Below are positions 42,877-57,886 of a stretch of 64,000 bases of DNA, one piece after another; the stretch's first letter is position 1, and every line of letters begins with the position of its first letter. The notes below the pieces were generated by a model. It saw only the letters and a list, made by a program, of their open reading frames with translations. It was not told the origin of the DNA and did not search any database. A program made the translations under genes and the position numbers. Source of the stretch: Eriocheir sinensis (Eukaryota; Arthropoda; Malacostraca; Decapoda; Varunidae); assembly GCF_024679095.1 (NCBI RefSeq), contig NW_026110552.1:248001-312000 (forward strand), written 5' to 3'.

Positions 42877-42890
42877 TTTTGAAAAAATTT
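42765..42890 (+). repeat. GC-depleted tract in one copy
   Basis: Against the aligned copy at about 51411-51536, around ten G or C positions are A or T here. Examples are TATGTTTATTTTTTATAAAT where the partner has TATGTGTATTTTGTATACAT, and ATTCATATAAAT for ATTCGTATATAT. Most changes are transversions. Confidence 0.75.
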
Positions 42891-44305
42891 ACATTGTTTT
42901 ATATGTATTTTGCATATCTATTTCAATACAGATTTACCTTATTGTATGTGTATTTTGTATATTTATTTTAATACAAATAAATTTTTTTATGTATTTTTGA
43001 ATATATATTTTATAGGTATTTTGCTTCTTTATTTTCATACAAATTTACATTATTTTATTAATATTCTCTGTATTTATTTTGATACGATTTTACATTATTC
43101 TATTTGTGTTTTGTATAAATTTTATAATACAAATTTACGTTATTTTAAGAGTATTTGTTTATGTATTTTCATTCAAATTTACAGTATTTTATGTGTATTT
43201 TGTATATGTATTTCAATACAAATTTACCTAATTTTATGTGTATTTTGTATATTTATTTTCATACAAATTTAAATTATTTTTGTGTATTTTTGTATATAGT
43301 TTTATACAAATTTATGTTATCTTATGTGTATTTTGTATGTTTATTTTCATACAAATACACATTATTTTATTGACATTTTGTTTATTTATTTTGACGCAAT
43401 TTACATTATTTAATGTGTATTTTGTATATATATTTTATACGTATTTACATCCTTTCATGTGTATTTTGTATATTTATAAAAATGCGTTATTTTACTGGTA
43501 TTTTGCATCTTTATTTTCATACAAATTTACATTATTTTATTTACATTCTGTGTATTTATTTTAATACGATTTTACATTATTCTATTTGTGTTTTGTATAT
43601 ATATTTTTTATACATATTTACATTATTTAATGAGTATTTTTTATATATATTTTATACAAATTTATGTTAATTTAAGTGTATTTGTTTATATATTTTCATT
43701 CAAATTTACATTATTTTATGTGTATTTTGTATATGTATTTCTTTACAAATTTACCTAATTTTATGTGTATTTTGTATATTTATTTTCATACAAATTTAAC
43801 TTATGTTTGTGTATTTTATATATAGTTTTATACAAATTTACGTTATTTTATGTGTATTTTGTATATGTATTTTCATACAAATACACATTCCTTTATTGAT
43901 ATTTTAATTATTTATTTTGACACGAATTTACATTATTTAATGTGTATTTTGTATATATATTTTTATACGTATTTACAACATTTCATGTGTATTTTGTATA
44001 TATATTTCTATAGAAATCTACTTTATTTTATGTGTATTCGTATATATATTTTGAAACAAATATACATTATTTTATGTGTATTTTGTATATATATTTCATT
44101 ATAAATTTGCCTTATTTTAAGTTTATTTTTATATCTATTTTCATTCAAATTCAAATAATTTAATGTGTATATATTTATTTGTATTTACGTTATTTTATGT
44201 GTATTTTCTATATATATTTTCATTCAAAATTACATTATTTTATCAGTATTTTGTTCATTTATTTCGATACAATTTAGATTATTTCATGTGTATTTTCTAT
44301 ACATA

Positions 44306-44396
44306 TACATATAGAGTAAATTTCTGTATGAAAATATATATTCAAAATACATATAAAATTGTAAATAAGTATAAAATATATATATCAAATACTTCA
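44306..44396 (-). repeat. Micro-inversion M3, copy 1
   Basis: It enters at CTATACATATACATATAGAG and exits at TATATCAAATACTTCATTTT. It is about 90 bp of A-rich sequence, and the second copy is at 52963-53048. Confidence 0.85.
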
Positions 44397-46552
44397 TTTT
44401 ATGTGTATTTTGTATATATTTTATAGAAATCAACGTTATTTTATGTGTATTCGTATATGTATTTTGAAACAAATTTACATTGTTTTATATGTATTTTGCA
44501 TATCTATTTCAATACAAATTTACCTTACAGTATGTGCATTTTTTATATTTATTTTAATACAAATTTTAATATTTCATGTGTATTTTGGTATATATATATT
44601 TATAAAAATGCGTTATTTTATGGCTATTTTGCATCTTTATTTTCATACAAATTTACATTATTTTATTAATATTCTGTATATTTATTTTGATACGATTTTA
44701 CATTATTCTATTTGTGTTTTGAATATATTTTTTTATACATATTTACATCATCTAATTAGTATTTTGTATATATATTTGATACAAATTTACGTTATTTTAA
44801 GTGTATATGTTTATATATTTTCATTCAAACTTCCATTATTTTATGTGTATTTTGTATATGTATTTCAATACAAATTTACCTAATTTTATGTGTATTTTGT
44901 ATATTTATTTTCATACAAATTTAAATTATTTTTGTGTATTTTTGTATATAGTTTTATACAAACTTATGTTATTTTATGAATATTTTGTATATCTATTTTC
45001 ATACAAATACACATTCTTTTATTGATATTTTGTTTATTTATTTTGACGAGAATTTAAATTATTTAATGTGTATTTTGTATATATATTTTTATACGTATTT
45101 ACATCATTTCATGTGTATTTTGTATATATATTTCTATAGAAATCTTCGTTATATTATGTTTATTCGTATATAGATTTTTAAACAAATTTACACTTTTATG
45201 TGTATTTTGCATATTTTTTCAATACAAATCTACCTTATTGTATATGCATTTTGTATATTAATTTTAATACAAATTTAATTATTCTATGTGTATTTTTGTA
45301 TGTGTATTTTTTTGAAAATATGCTTTATTTTATGGGTATTTTGCATCTTTATTTTCATACAAATTTACGTTATTTTATTCATATTCTGCTCATTCATTTT
45401 GATACGATTTGACATTATTCTATGTGTATTTTGTAAATATTTTTCATACAAATTTACGTTATTTTGTGTATTTGTTTATATATTTTGACACAAATTTACA
45501 ATATTTTATGGGTATTTTGTATATATATTTCAAAAGAAATTTACCTAGTTTTATGTGTATTTTGAATATCTATTTTCATACAAACTCAAATTATTTTTAT
45601 GTATTTTTGTATATATTTCAATACAAATTTTAGTTATGTTATGTGTATTTTGTAAATCTATTTTCATTCAAATATATATTATTTTATTGGTATTTTGTTG
45701 ATTTATATTGATACGAATTTACATTATTTTATATGTACTTTTTATATATTTTTTTATACGCATTTACATTATTTAATATTTATTTTGAATATATAATTTT
45801 ATAGAAATTCATGGTATTTTATGTGTATTTGTATATATATTTTCATATAAATTTACATTATTTTATGTGTATTATGTACATATATTTCATTACAAATTTA
45901 CCTTATTTTATGTTTATTTTGTATGTGTATTTTGTACATTTATATTTATACACGTTTACTCATACAAATTTATATTATTTTATTGGTATTTTGTTTATTT
46001 ATTTTGATACAATTTTCATGATTATATGTGTATTTTGTACACATTTTTTATACGTATATACATTACTTAATGTGTATTTTGTTTATATATTTTCATACAA
46101 ATTTACGTTATTATATGTGTATTTGTATAAATATTTTGATATCAATTTACTTTATTTCATGTATTTTGTATATATATTTCAATTCAAATTTAGCTTATTT
46201 TCTGTGTGTTTTGTATATATTTTCATACAAATTTAATTACTTCTGTGTATTTTTGTATATAGTTTTATATAAATTTACGTTATTTTATGTGTATTTTGTA
46301 TATTTATATTTATACAAATACACATTCTTTTATAGTATTTTGTTTATTTATTTTGATGCAATTTACATTATTTTATGTGTATTTTGTATACATTTTTATA
46401 CGTATTTACTTCATTTTATGTGTATTTTGTATATATACTTTTATAGAAATCTACGTTATTTTAGGTGTATTCGTATACATATTTTGAAACAAATTTACAT
46501 TGCTTTATATGTATTTTGCATATCTATTTCAATACAAATTTACCTTATTGTA
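44397..46552 (+). repeat. T-rich satellite block 36
   Basis: A 16-monomer HOR (44462-45174), then the P4 left-arm series (45290-45930), then monomers leading to the shared flip at 46552. Confidence 0.9.
44462..45174 (+). repeat. 16-monomer HOR copy (713 bp)
   Basis: The anchors TTTTGAAAC (44462) and TTTTTAAAC (45175) are 713 bp apart. Variant order is the same as 29024-29736. Confidence 0.87.
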
Positions 46553-47235
46553 CATATAAAACAATGTAAATTTGTTTCAAAATATATGAATACACATAAA
46601 ATAACGTAGATTTCTATAAATATATATACAAAATACACATAAAATAAATAAATACGTATAAAAATGTAAACAAAATACATAAAAAAATAATGTAAATTGA
46701 AACAAAATAAATAAACAAAATACCAATAAAATAATGTATTTGTATAAATATAAATGTACAAAATACACATAAAATTATATACTCAAAATAAATATTAAAT
46801 AATGTAAATGCGTATAAAAATATATATACAAAGTACATATAAAATAATGTAAATTCGTATCAGTATAAATCAACAAAATACCAATAAAATAATATATATT
46901 TGAATGAAAATAGATTTACAAAATACACATAACCTAACTAAAATTTGTATTAAAATATATACAAAAATACATAAAAATAATTTGAGTTTGAATGAAAATA
47001 GATATTCAAAATACACATAAAACTAGGTAAATTTCTTTGAAATATATATACAAAATACCCATAAAATATTGTAAATTTGTGTCAAAATATATAAACAAAT
47101 ACACATAAAATAACTATGAAAATATAAAATGAATGAGCAGAATATCAATTGAATGTATGAAAATAAAGATGCAAAATACCCATAAAATAAAGCATATTTT
47201 TATAAAAATACAAATAGAAAAATACACATAGAATA
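45290..47235. repeat. Inverted repeat P4, copy 2
   Basis: Arms are about 45290-45930 and 46745-47235. The right arm is shortened by deletions near 46780 and 47115-47150. Confidence 0.8.
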
Positions 47236-47900
47236 ATTAAATTTGTATTAAAATTAATATACAAAATGCATATACAATAAATTTAAATTTGATTATATTA
47301 AATGAAATAAATATACAAAATAAACATAAAATAAGGTAAATTTGTAATAAAATATATGTATGAATACACATAAAATAATATAAATTTGTATGAAAATATA
47401 TATACAAATACACATAAAATAACATGAATTTCTAAAAAATGTTTCAAAATATATACGAATACACACAATAAAATAACGTAAATTTTTATGAAAATGTATA
47501 TATAAAATACACTTAAAATAATTTAAATACGTAGAAAAATATATATACAAAATACACATAAAACAATGTAAATTCGTAAAAAATTAAATACACAAAATTC
47601 CAATAAAAGAATGTATATTTGTAGGAAAATATATATACAAAAAACAAATAAAATAACTAAAATTTGTATAAAAATATATACAAAAGTACACAAAAATAAT
47701 TTAAATTTGTTTGAAAATAGATATGCAAAATACACATAAAGTTAGGCAAATTTGTATTGAAATGCATATACAAAACTCACATAAAATAATGTAAATTTGT
47801 ATGAAAATATAAACAAATACATATAAAATAACGTAAATTTGGATAAAATATATATACAAAATATACATTAAATATTTTAAATATGTATAAAAATATATTA
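46553..47900 (-). repeat. T-rich satellite block 37 (minus)
   Basis: The same series as 16858-18395 and 55215-56760, but about 0.2 kb shorter. Confidence 0.9.
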
Positions 47901-47907
47901 TATTATA

Positions 47908-50900
47908 TATATTTTTATTGATATTTGCGTTATTTATGTGTATTTTGTATATGTTTTCTCATAGAAATTTACATTATTTTATTGGTATTTTGTCTATTTA
48001 TTTTGATACGAATTACATGATTATTTGTGTATTTTGTACATTTTTTTTATACGTATTTACATTATTTAATGTGTATTTTGTTTATATATTTTTATACAAA
48101 TTTACGTTATTATATGTGTATTTGTATAAGTATTTTGATACAAATTTACATTATTTTATGTATTTTGTATATATATTTCAATTCAAATTTAGCTTATTTT
48201 ATGTGTATTTTGTATATCTATTTATTTTAATACAAAATCAAATATTTTATGTTTTTTCGTATATATATTTTTATAAAAAATGCATTATTTTATGGGTATT
48301 TTGCATCTTAATTTTCATACAAATTTACATTATTTTATTAATATTTTCTGTATTTATTTTGATACGATTTTACATTATTTTATTTGTGTTTTGTATATAT
48401 TTTTTTTATACATATTTACATTATTTAATGTGTTTTTTGTATATATATTTGATACAAATTTACGTTATTTTAAGTCTATATGTTTATATATTTTCATTCA
48501 AATTTACATTATTTTATGTGTATTTTGTATATGTATTTCAATACAAATTTACCTAATTTTATATGTTTTTTGTATATTTATTTTCATACAAGTTTAAATT
48601 ATTTTTGTGTATTTTTGTATATAGTTTTATACAAATTTAGGTTATTTTATGTGTATTTTGTATATCTATTTTCATACAAATACACATTCTTTTCATGATA
48701 TTTTGTTTATTTATTTTGACACGAATTAACATTATTTAATGTGTATTTTGTATATATATTTTTATACGTATTTACATTATTTCAAGTGTATTTTGTATAT
48801 ATATTTCTATAGAAATCTGCGTTATTATATGTGTATTCGTATATAAATTTTGAAACAAATTTACATTGTTTTATGTGTATTTTGCATATTTTTTAATACA
48901 AATTTACCTTATTGTATGTGCATTTTGTATATTAATTTTAATACAAATTTGATTAATCTATGTGTATTTTTGTATATGTATTTTTATAAAAATATGCTTT
49001 ATTTTATGGGTATTTTGCATCTTTATTTTCATAGAAATTTACATTATTTTATTGATATTCTGTGTATTTATTTTGATATGATTTTACATTATTCTATGTG
49101 TATTTTGTATATATATTTTATATAAAATGTATTTGTTTTCATTTCATACAAATCTACATTATTTTATGTGTTTTTTGTACATGTATTTAAATACAAATTT
49201 AACTAGTTATATGTGAGTTTTGTATATCTATTTTGTATGTATATTTTCATAGAAATTTACTCTATTTTATTCTTATATATATTTTGATACAAATTTACAT
49301 TATTAATGTGTATTTTGCATATCTATTTCAATACAAATTTACTTTATTGTACGTGCATTTTGTATATTTATTTTAATACAAATCTAATTATTTTATATGT
49401 ATTTTTGTATATATATTTTTATGCAAATATGCGTTATTATATGGATATTTTGCATCTTTATTTTCATACAAATTTACATTATTTTATTGATATTCTCTTT
49501 ATTTATTTTGATACGATTTAACATTATTCTATGTGTTTTTTGTATATATATTTTTTTATATATATTTACATTATTTAATGTTAATTTTGTATATATTTTT
49601 ATCAATTTACATTATTTTATGTGTATTTGTTTATATATTTTCATACATATTTACATTATTTTATGTGTTTTTTGTATATATATTTTTCTACGTATTTAAA
49701 TTATTTTATGTGTATTTTGTATATACATTTTCATAAAAAAATTACGTTATTTTATTGTGTGTATAAGTATATATTTTGATACAAATTTTATACAAATTCA
49801 TGTTATTTAATGTGTATTTGTATATATATTTTCATACAAATTTATATAATTTTATGTGTATTTTTCATTTATTTCATTACAAATTTACCTTATTTTATGT
49901 TTAGTTTGTATATCTATTTCATTCAATTTTAAATTATTTTATGTGTATATTTGTATTTGTATTTAATTTATTTTATGGGTATTTTGTAAATATATTTTTA
50001 TACAAATTACATTATTATAATGTGTATTTTCTTAATTTAATTCGATACAAATTTACGTTATTATATGTATTTTGTATACATATTTTTATACTCATTTACA
50101 TTATCTAATGTGTTTTGTATATATATTTTATGCAAATTTATTTTGTGTGTATTTTGTATATATTTTCATAAAAATTTGCGTTATTGTATAGTTTTATATA
50201 AATTTACGTTATTTTATGTGTATTTTGTATATTTATATTTATACAAATACACATTCTTTTATTGGTATTTTGTTTATTTATTTTGATACGAATTTACATT
50301 ATTTTAAGTGTTTTTTGTATACATTTTTTTATACGTATTTACTTCATTTTATGTGTATTTTGTATATATATTTTTATAGAAATCTACGTTATTTTATGTG
50401 TATTCGTATATATATTTTGAAACAAATTTACATTGTTTTATATTTATTTTGCATATCTATTTCAATACAAATTTACCTTATTGTATGTGTTTTTTGTATA
50501 TCTATTTTAATACAAATTTAATTTTTTGATGTGTATTTTGGTATATATATTTAAAAAAAAATGCGTTATTTTATGGGTATTTTGCTTCTTTATTTTCATA
50601 CAAGTTTACATTATTTTATTAATATTCTGTGTATTTATTTTGATACGATTTTACATTATTCTATTTGTGTTTTGTACATATTTTTTTATACAAATTTACG
50701 ATATTTTAGGTGTATTTGTTTATGTATTTTCATTCAAATTTACATTATTTTATGTGTATTTTGTGTATGTATTTCAATACAAATTTACCTAATTTTATGT
50801 GTATTTTGTATATTTATTTTCATACAAATTTAAAATATTTTTGTGTATTTTTGTATATAGTTTGATACAAATTTAGGTTATTTTATGTGTGTTTTGTATA

Positions 50901-52962
50901 TATATTTTTATCCAAAGTTAATTTATTTTACGTTCATTTTTGGACATATATTTTTATAGAAATTAGCGTTATTTTATATGTATTTGTATATGTTTTCTCA
51001 TACAAATTTACATTATTTTATTGCTATTTTGTTTATTTAGTTTGATACGAATTACATGATTATATGTGTATTTTGTACATATTTTTTATACGTATTTACA
51101 TTACTTAATGTGTATTTTGTTTATATATTTTTAAGCAAATTTACGTTATTATATGTATTTTTATAAATATTTTGATACAAATTTACATTATTTTATGTAT
51201 TTTGTATATACATTTCAATTCAAATTTAGCTTATTTTATCTCTATTTTGTATATCTATTTTCATACGAATTTAATTACTTCTGTGTATTATTGTATATTG
51301 TTTTATACAAATTTACGTTATTTTATGTGTATTTTGTATATTTATATTTATACAAATACACATTCTTTTATTGGTATTTTGTTTATTTATTTTGATACGA
51401 ATTTACATTATTTTATGTGTATTTTGTATACATTTTTTTATACGTATTTACTTCATTTTACGTGTATTTCGTATATATATTTTTATACAAATCTACGTTA
51501 TTTTATGTGTATTCGTATATATATTTTGAAACAAATTTACATTGTTTTATATGTATTTTGCATATCTATTTCAATACAGATTTACCTTATTGTATGTGTA
51601 TTTTGTATATTTATTTTAATAAAAATAAATTTTTTATGTGTATTTTTGTATATATATTTTATGGGTATTTTGCTTCTTTATTTTCATACAAATTTATATT
51701 ATTTTATTAATATTCTGTGTATTTATTTTGATACGATTTTACATTATTCTATTTGTGTTTTGTATATATTTTTTTATACAAATTTACGTTATTTTAAGTG
51801 TATTTGTTTATGTATTTTCATTCAAATTTACAGTATTTTATGTGTATTTTGTATATGTATTTCAATACAAATTTACCTAATTTTATGTGTATTTTGTATA
51901 TTTATTTTCATACAAATTTAAATTATTTTTGTGTATTTTTGTATATAGTTTTATACAAATTTATGTTATCTTATGTGTATTTTGTATATTTATTTTCATA
52001 CAAATACACATTCTTTTATTGACATTTTGTTTATTTATTTTGACGCGAATTTACATTATTTAATGTGTATTTTGTATATATATTTTTATACGTATTTACA
52101 TCCTTTCATGAGTATTTTGTATATTTATAAAAAATGCGTTATTTTATGGGTATTTTGCATCTTTATTTTCATACAAATTTACATTATTTTATTTACATTC
52201 TGTGTATTTATTTTAATACGATTTTACATTATTATATTTGTGTTTTGTATATATATTTTTTATACATATTTACATTATTTAATGAGTATTTTTTATATAT
52301 ATTTTATACAAATTTATGTTAATTTAAGTGTATTTGTTTATATATTTTCATTCAAATTTACATTATTTTATGTGTATTTTGTATATGTATTTCTTTACAA
52401 ATTTACCTTATTTTATGTGTATTTTGTATATTTATAATCATACAAATTTAATTTATGTTTGTGTATTTTTATATATAGTTTTATACAAATTTACGTTATT
52501 TTATGTGTATTTTGTATATGTATTTTCATACAAATACACCTTCTTTTATTGACATTTTAATTAATTATTTTGACACGAATTTACATTATTTAATATGTAT
52601 TTTGTATATATATTTTTATACGTATTTACAACATTTCATGTGTATTTTGTATATATATTTCTATAGAAATCTAAGTTATTTTATGTGTATTCGTATATAT
52701 ATTTTGAAATAAATCTACATTATTTTATGTGTATTTTGTATATATATTTCATTATAAATTTGCCTTATTTTAAGTTTATTTTTATATCTATTTTCATTCA
52801 AATTCAAATAATTTTATGTGTATATATTTATTTGTATTTACGTTATTTTATATGTATTTTCTATATATATTTTCATTCAAAATTACACTATTTTATCGAT
52901 ATTTTGTTCATTTATTTCGATACGAATTTAGATTATTTCATGTGTATTTTCTATACATATAC
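47908..52962 (+). repeat. T-rich satellite block 38, longest single-orientation run
   Basis: About 5 kb and 113 monomers without a flip. It includes the pass 50415-51523 (1109 bp between anchors, a shortened relative of the 1172-bp HOR). The monomer near 51650 shares the internal deletion seen at 9460 and 43005. Confidence 0.9.
50415..51523 (+). repeat. 1109-bp HOR, shortened 1172-bp type
   Basis: Anchors at 50415 and 51524. It keeps TATCCAAAGTTAATT and TTTTTGGACATATA, but its first half follows the 16-monomer order. Confidence 0.78.
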
Positions 52963-53048
52963 ATATAGAGTAAATTTCTATGAAAATATATATTCAAAAT
53001 ACATATAAAAGTATGTAAATAAGTATAAAAATATATATATCAAATACT
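52963..53048 (-). repeat. Micro-inversion M3, copy 2
   Basis: Same borders as 44306-44396 (CTATACATATACATATAGAG and CAAATACTTCATTTTATG). Confidence 0.85.
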
Positions 53049-55214
53049 TCATTTTATGTGTATTTTGTATATATTTTTATAGAAATCAACGTTATTTTAT
53101 TTGTATTCGTATATATATTTTGAAACAAATTTACATTGTTTTATATGTATTTTGCATATCTATTTCAATACAAATTTACCTTACAGTATGTGCATTTTTT
53201 ATATTTACATTAATACAAATTTTAATATTTTATGTGTATTTTGGTATATATATATTTATAAAAAATGCGTTATTTTATGGCTATTTTGCATCTTTATTTT
53301 CATACAAATTTACATTATTTTATTAATATTCTGTGTATTTATTTTGATACGATTTTACATTATTCTATTTGTGTTTTGAATATATTTTTTTTATACATAT
53401 TTACATTATTTAATTAGTATTTTGTATATATATTTGATACAAATTTACGTTATTTTAAGTGTATATGTTTATATATTTTCATTCAAACTTCCATTATTTT
53501 ATGTGTATTTTGTATATGTATTTCAATACAAATTTACCTAATTTTATGTGTATTTTGTATATTTATTTTCATACAAATTTAAATTATTTTTGTGTATTTT
53601 TGTATATAGTTTTATACAAACTTAGGTTATTTTATGAGTATTTTGTATATCTATTTTCATACAAATACACATTCTTTTATTGATATTTTGTTTATTTATT
53701 TTGACGAGAATTTAAATTATTTAATGTGTGTTTTGTATATATATTTTTATACGTATTTACATCATTTCATGTGTATTTTGTATATATATTTCTATAGAAA
53801 TCTACGTTATATTATGTGTATTCGTATATAGATTTTTAAACAAATTTACACTTTTATGTGTATTTTGCATATTTTTTCAATACAAATTTACCTTATTGTA
53901 TATGCATTTTGTATATTAATTTTATTACAAATTTAATTATTCTATGTGTATTTTTGTATATGTATTTTTATAAGAATATGCTTTATTTTATGGGTATTTT
54001 GCATCTTTTTTTTCATACAAATTTACGTTATTTTATTGATATTCTGTTCATTCATTTTGATACGATTTGTTATTATTCTATGTGTATTTTGTACATATTT
54101 TTCATACAAATTTACGTTATTTTATGTGTATTTGTTTATATATTTTGACACAAATTTACAATATTTTATGGGTATTTTGTATATATATTTCAAAAGAAAT
54201 TTACCTAGTTTTATGTGTATTTTGAATATCTATTTTCATACAAACTCAAATTATTTTTATGTATTTTTGTATATATTTCAATACAAATTTTAGTTATGTT
54301 ATGTGAATTTTGTAAATCTATTTTCATTCAAATATATATTATTTTATTGGTATTTTGTTGATTTATATTGATACGAATTTATATTATTTTATAGGTACTT
54401 TTTATATATATTTTTATACGCATTTACATTATTTGATATTTATTTTGAATATATTATTTTATACAAATTCATGGTATTTTATGTGTATTTGTATATATAT
54501 TTTCATATAAATTTACATTATTTTATGTGTATTTTGTACATATATTTCATTACAAATTTACCTTATTTTATGTTTATTTTGTATGTGTATTTTGTATATT
54601 TATATTTATACACGTTTACTCATACAAATTTATATTATTTTATTGGTATTTTGTTTATTTATTTTGATACGAATTACATGATTATATGTGTATTTTGTAC
54701 ACATTTTTTATACGTATTTACATTATTTAATGTGTATTTTGTTTATATATTTTCATACAAATTTACGTTATTATATGTGTATTTGTATAAATATTTTGAT
54801 ACCAATTTACTTTATTTCATGTATTTTGTATATATATTTCAATTCAAATTTAGCTTATTTTCCGTGTGTTTTGAATATATTTTCATACAAATTTAATTAC
54901 TTCTGTGTATTTTTGTATATAGTTTTATATAAATTTACGTTATTTTATGTGTATTTTGTATATTTATATTTATACAAATACACATTCTTTTATTGGTATT
55001 TTGTTTATTTATTTTGATACGAATTTACATTATTTTATGTGTATTTTGTATACATTTTTTATACGTATTTACTTCATTTTATGTGTATTTTGTATATATA
55101 TTTTTATAGAAATCTACGTTATTTTAGGTGTATTCGTATACATATTTTGAAACAAATTTACATTGCTTTATATGTATTTTGCATATCTATTTCAATACAA
55201 ATTTACCTTATTGT
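53049..55214 (+). repeat. T-rich satellite block 40
   Basis: A 16-monomer HOR (53118-53832), then the P4 left arm, ending at the shared TTACCTTATTGTACATATAA flip. Confidence 0.9.
53118..53832 (+). repeat. 16-monomer HOR copy (715 bp)
   Basis: Anchors at 53118 and 53833. The variant order is the standard one. Confidence 0.87.
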
Positions 55215-56085
55215 ACATATAAAACAATGTAAATTTGTTTCAAAATATATGTACGAATACACATAAAATAACGTAGATTTCTATAAAAATATATATACAA
55301 AATACACATAAAATTAAGTGAATACGTATAAAAAAATGTAAACAAAATACACATAAAATAATGTAAATTCGAAACAAAATAAATAAACAAAATACCAATA
55401 AAAGAATGTGTATTTGTATAAATATAAATATACAAAATACACATACAAAATAAACATAAAATAAGGTAAATTTGTAATGAAATATATGTACAAAATACAC
55501 ATAAAATAATGTAAATTTATATTAAAATATATATACAAATACACATAAAATACCATGAATTTGTATAAAATTATATACTCAAAATAAATATTAAATAATG
55601 TAAATGTGTATAAAAATATATATACAAAGTACATATAAAATAATGTAAATTCGTATCAATATAAATCAACAAAATACCAATAAAATAATATATATTTGAA
55701 TGAAAATAGATTTACAAAATACACATAACCTAACTAAAATTTGTATTGAAATATATACAAAAATACATAAAAATAATTTGAGTTTGAATGAAAATAGATA
55801 TTCAAAATACACATAAAACTAGGTAAATTTCTTTGAAATATATATACAAAATACCCATAAAATATTGTAAATTTGTGTCAAAATATATAAACAAATACAC
55901 ATAAAATAACGTAAATTTGTATGAAAAATATATACAAAATACACATAGAATAATGTCAAATCGTATCAAAATGAATGAGCAGAATATCAATAAAATAACG
56001 TAAATTTGTATGAAAATAAAGATGCAAAATACCCATAAAATAAAGCATATTTTTATAAAAATACATATAGAAAAATACACATAGA
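53946..56085. repeat. Inverted repeat P4, copy 3
   Basis: The left arm at about 53946-54590 is the reverse complement of about 55430-56085. Landmarks are CTGTTCATTCATTTTG against AATGAATGAGCAG, and the AAAAGAAATTTACCTAG series. Confidence 0.85.
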
Positions 56086-56760
56086 ATAATTAAATTTGTA
56101 TTAAAATTAATATACAAAATGCATATTCAATAAATTTAAATTTGATTATATTAAATGAAATAAATATACAAAATAAACATAAAATAAGGTAAATTTGTAA
56201 TAAAATATATGTAAGAATACACATAAAATAATATAAATTTGTATGAAAATATATATATACAAATATACATAAAATAACATGAATTTGTATAAAATTTGTT
56301 TCAAAATATATACGAATACACACAATAAAATAACGTAAATTTTTATGAAAATGTATATATAAAATACACATAAAATAATTTAAATACGTAGAAAAATATA
56401 TATACATAATACACATAAAATAATGTAAATTCATAAAAAAATAAATACACAAAATTCCAATAAGAGATAGTATGTTTGTAGGAAAATATATATACAAAAA
56501 ACAAATAAAATAACTAAAATTTGTATAAAAATATATACAAAAATACACAAAAATAATTTAAATTTGTTTGAAAATAGATATGCAAAATACACATAAAGTT
56601 AGGCAAATTTGTATTGAAATACATATACAAAACTCACATAAAATAATGTAAATTTGTATGAAAATATATAAACAAATACATATAACATAACGTAAATTTG
56701 GATAAAATATATATACAAAATATACCTTAAATATTTTAAATATGTTTAAAAATATATTAT
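55215..56760 (-). repeat. T-rich satellite block 41 (minus)
   Basis: Right arm of P4, then the series reverse-equivalent to 1740-2240. It ends in the ATATTATATTATATAT flip motif. Confidence 0.9.
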
Positions 56761-56769
56761 ATTATATAT

Positions 56770-57886
56770 ATTTTTATTGATATTTGCGTTATTTATGTGT
56801 ATTTTGTATATGTTTTCTCATAGAAATTTACATAATTTTATTGGTATTTTGTCTATTTATTTTGATACGAATTACATGATTATTTGTGTATTTTGTACAT
56901 TTTTTTTTTTACGTATTTACATTATTTAATGTGTATTTTGTTTATATATTTTTATACAAATTTACGTTATTATATGTGTATTTGTATAAGTATTTTGATA
57001 CAAATTTACATTATTTTATGTGTTTTGTATATATATTTCAATTCAAATTTAGCTTATTTTATGAGTATTTTGTATATCTATTTATTTTAATACAAAATCA
57101 AATATTTTATGTTTTTTCGTATATATATTTTTATAAAATACATTATTTTATGGGTATTTTGCATCTTAATTTTCATACAAATTTACATTATTTTATTAAT
57201 ATTTTCTGTATTTATTTTGATACGATTTTACATTATTTTATTTGTGTTTTGTAGATATTTTTTTATACATATTTACATTATTTAATGTGTTTTTTGTATA
57301 TATTTGATACAAATTTACGTTATTTTAAGTCTATATGTTTATATATTTTCATTCAAATTTACATTATTTTATGTGTATTTTGTATATGTATTTCAATACA
57401 AATTTACCTAATTTTATATGTTTTTTGTATATTTATTTTCATACAAGTTTAAATTATTTTTGTGTATTTTTGTATATAGTTTTATACAAATTTAGGTTAT
57501 TTTATGTGTATTTTGTATATCTATTTTCATACAAATACACATTCTTTTCATGATATTTTGTTTATTTATTTTGACAAGAATTAACATTATTTAATGTGTA
57601 TTTTGTATATATATTTTTATACGTATTTACATTATTTCAAGTGTATTTTGTATATATATTTCTATAGAAATCTGCGTTATTTTATGTGTATTCATATATA
57701 TATTTTGAAACAAATTTACATTGTTTTATTTTTTTTTAATACAAATTTACCTTATTGTATGTGCATTTTGAGTATTAATTTGAATACAAATTTGATTAAT
57801 CTATGTGTATTTTTGTATATGTATTTTTAAAAAAATATGCTTTATTTTAGTTTATTTTATGTATATTTTGTATATCTATTTTCATT
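56770..57886 (+). repeat. T-rich satellite block 42
   Basis: Same series as 3298-4300. At about 57840 it is joined to the lead-in of SD4, and it flips at TTTTCATTCGTATCAAAATA. Confidence 0.9.

Larger units (their letters stand above)
36260..43290. repeat. Segmental duplication SD1, copy 2
   Basis: The partner is 2768-9768. Both micro-inversions and their odd borders (GACATGGG at 40071-40078) are kept, so the copy arose after those inversions. Confidence 0.88.
40071..44305 (+). repeat. T-rich satellite block 34
   Basis: About 95 monomers: the rest of SD1, the 1168-bp HOR at 41709-42876 and the beginning of SD3. The GC-poor tract at 42765-42890 lies inside. Confidence 0.9.
42240..48976. repeat. 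Segmental duplication SD3, copy 1
   Basis: It matches 50888-57838 directly, including micro-inversion M3 and the flips at 46552 and near 47900. The offset is 8.65 kb up to about 46.6 kb and 8.86 kb afterwards, because copy 1 lost about 0.2 kb in 46.6-47.2 kb. Confidence 0.88.
45290..51640. repeat. Segmental duplication SD2, copy 2
   Basis: The partner is 15598-22200. It overlaps SD3 copy 1, so the 45.3-49.0 kb segment is present at least three times in the window (15.6, 45.3 and 53.9 kb). Confidence 0.85.
50888..57838. repeat. Segmental duplication SD3, copy 2
   Basis: The partner is 42240-48976. It ends at AATATGCTTTATTTTAG, where it is joined to the SD4 copy 2 series. Confidence 0.88.
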
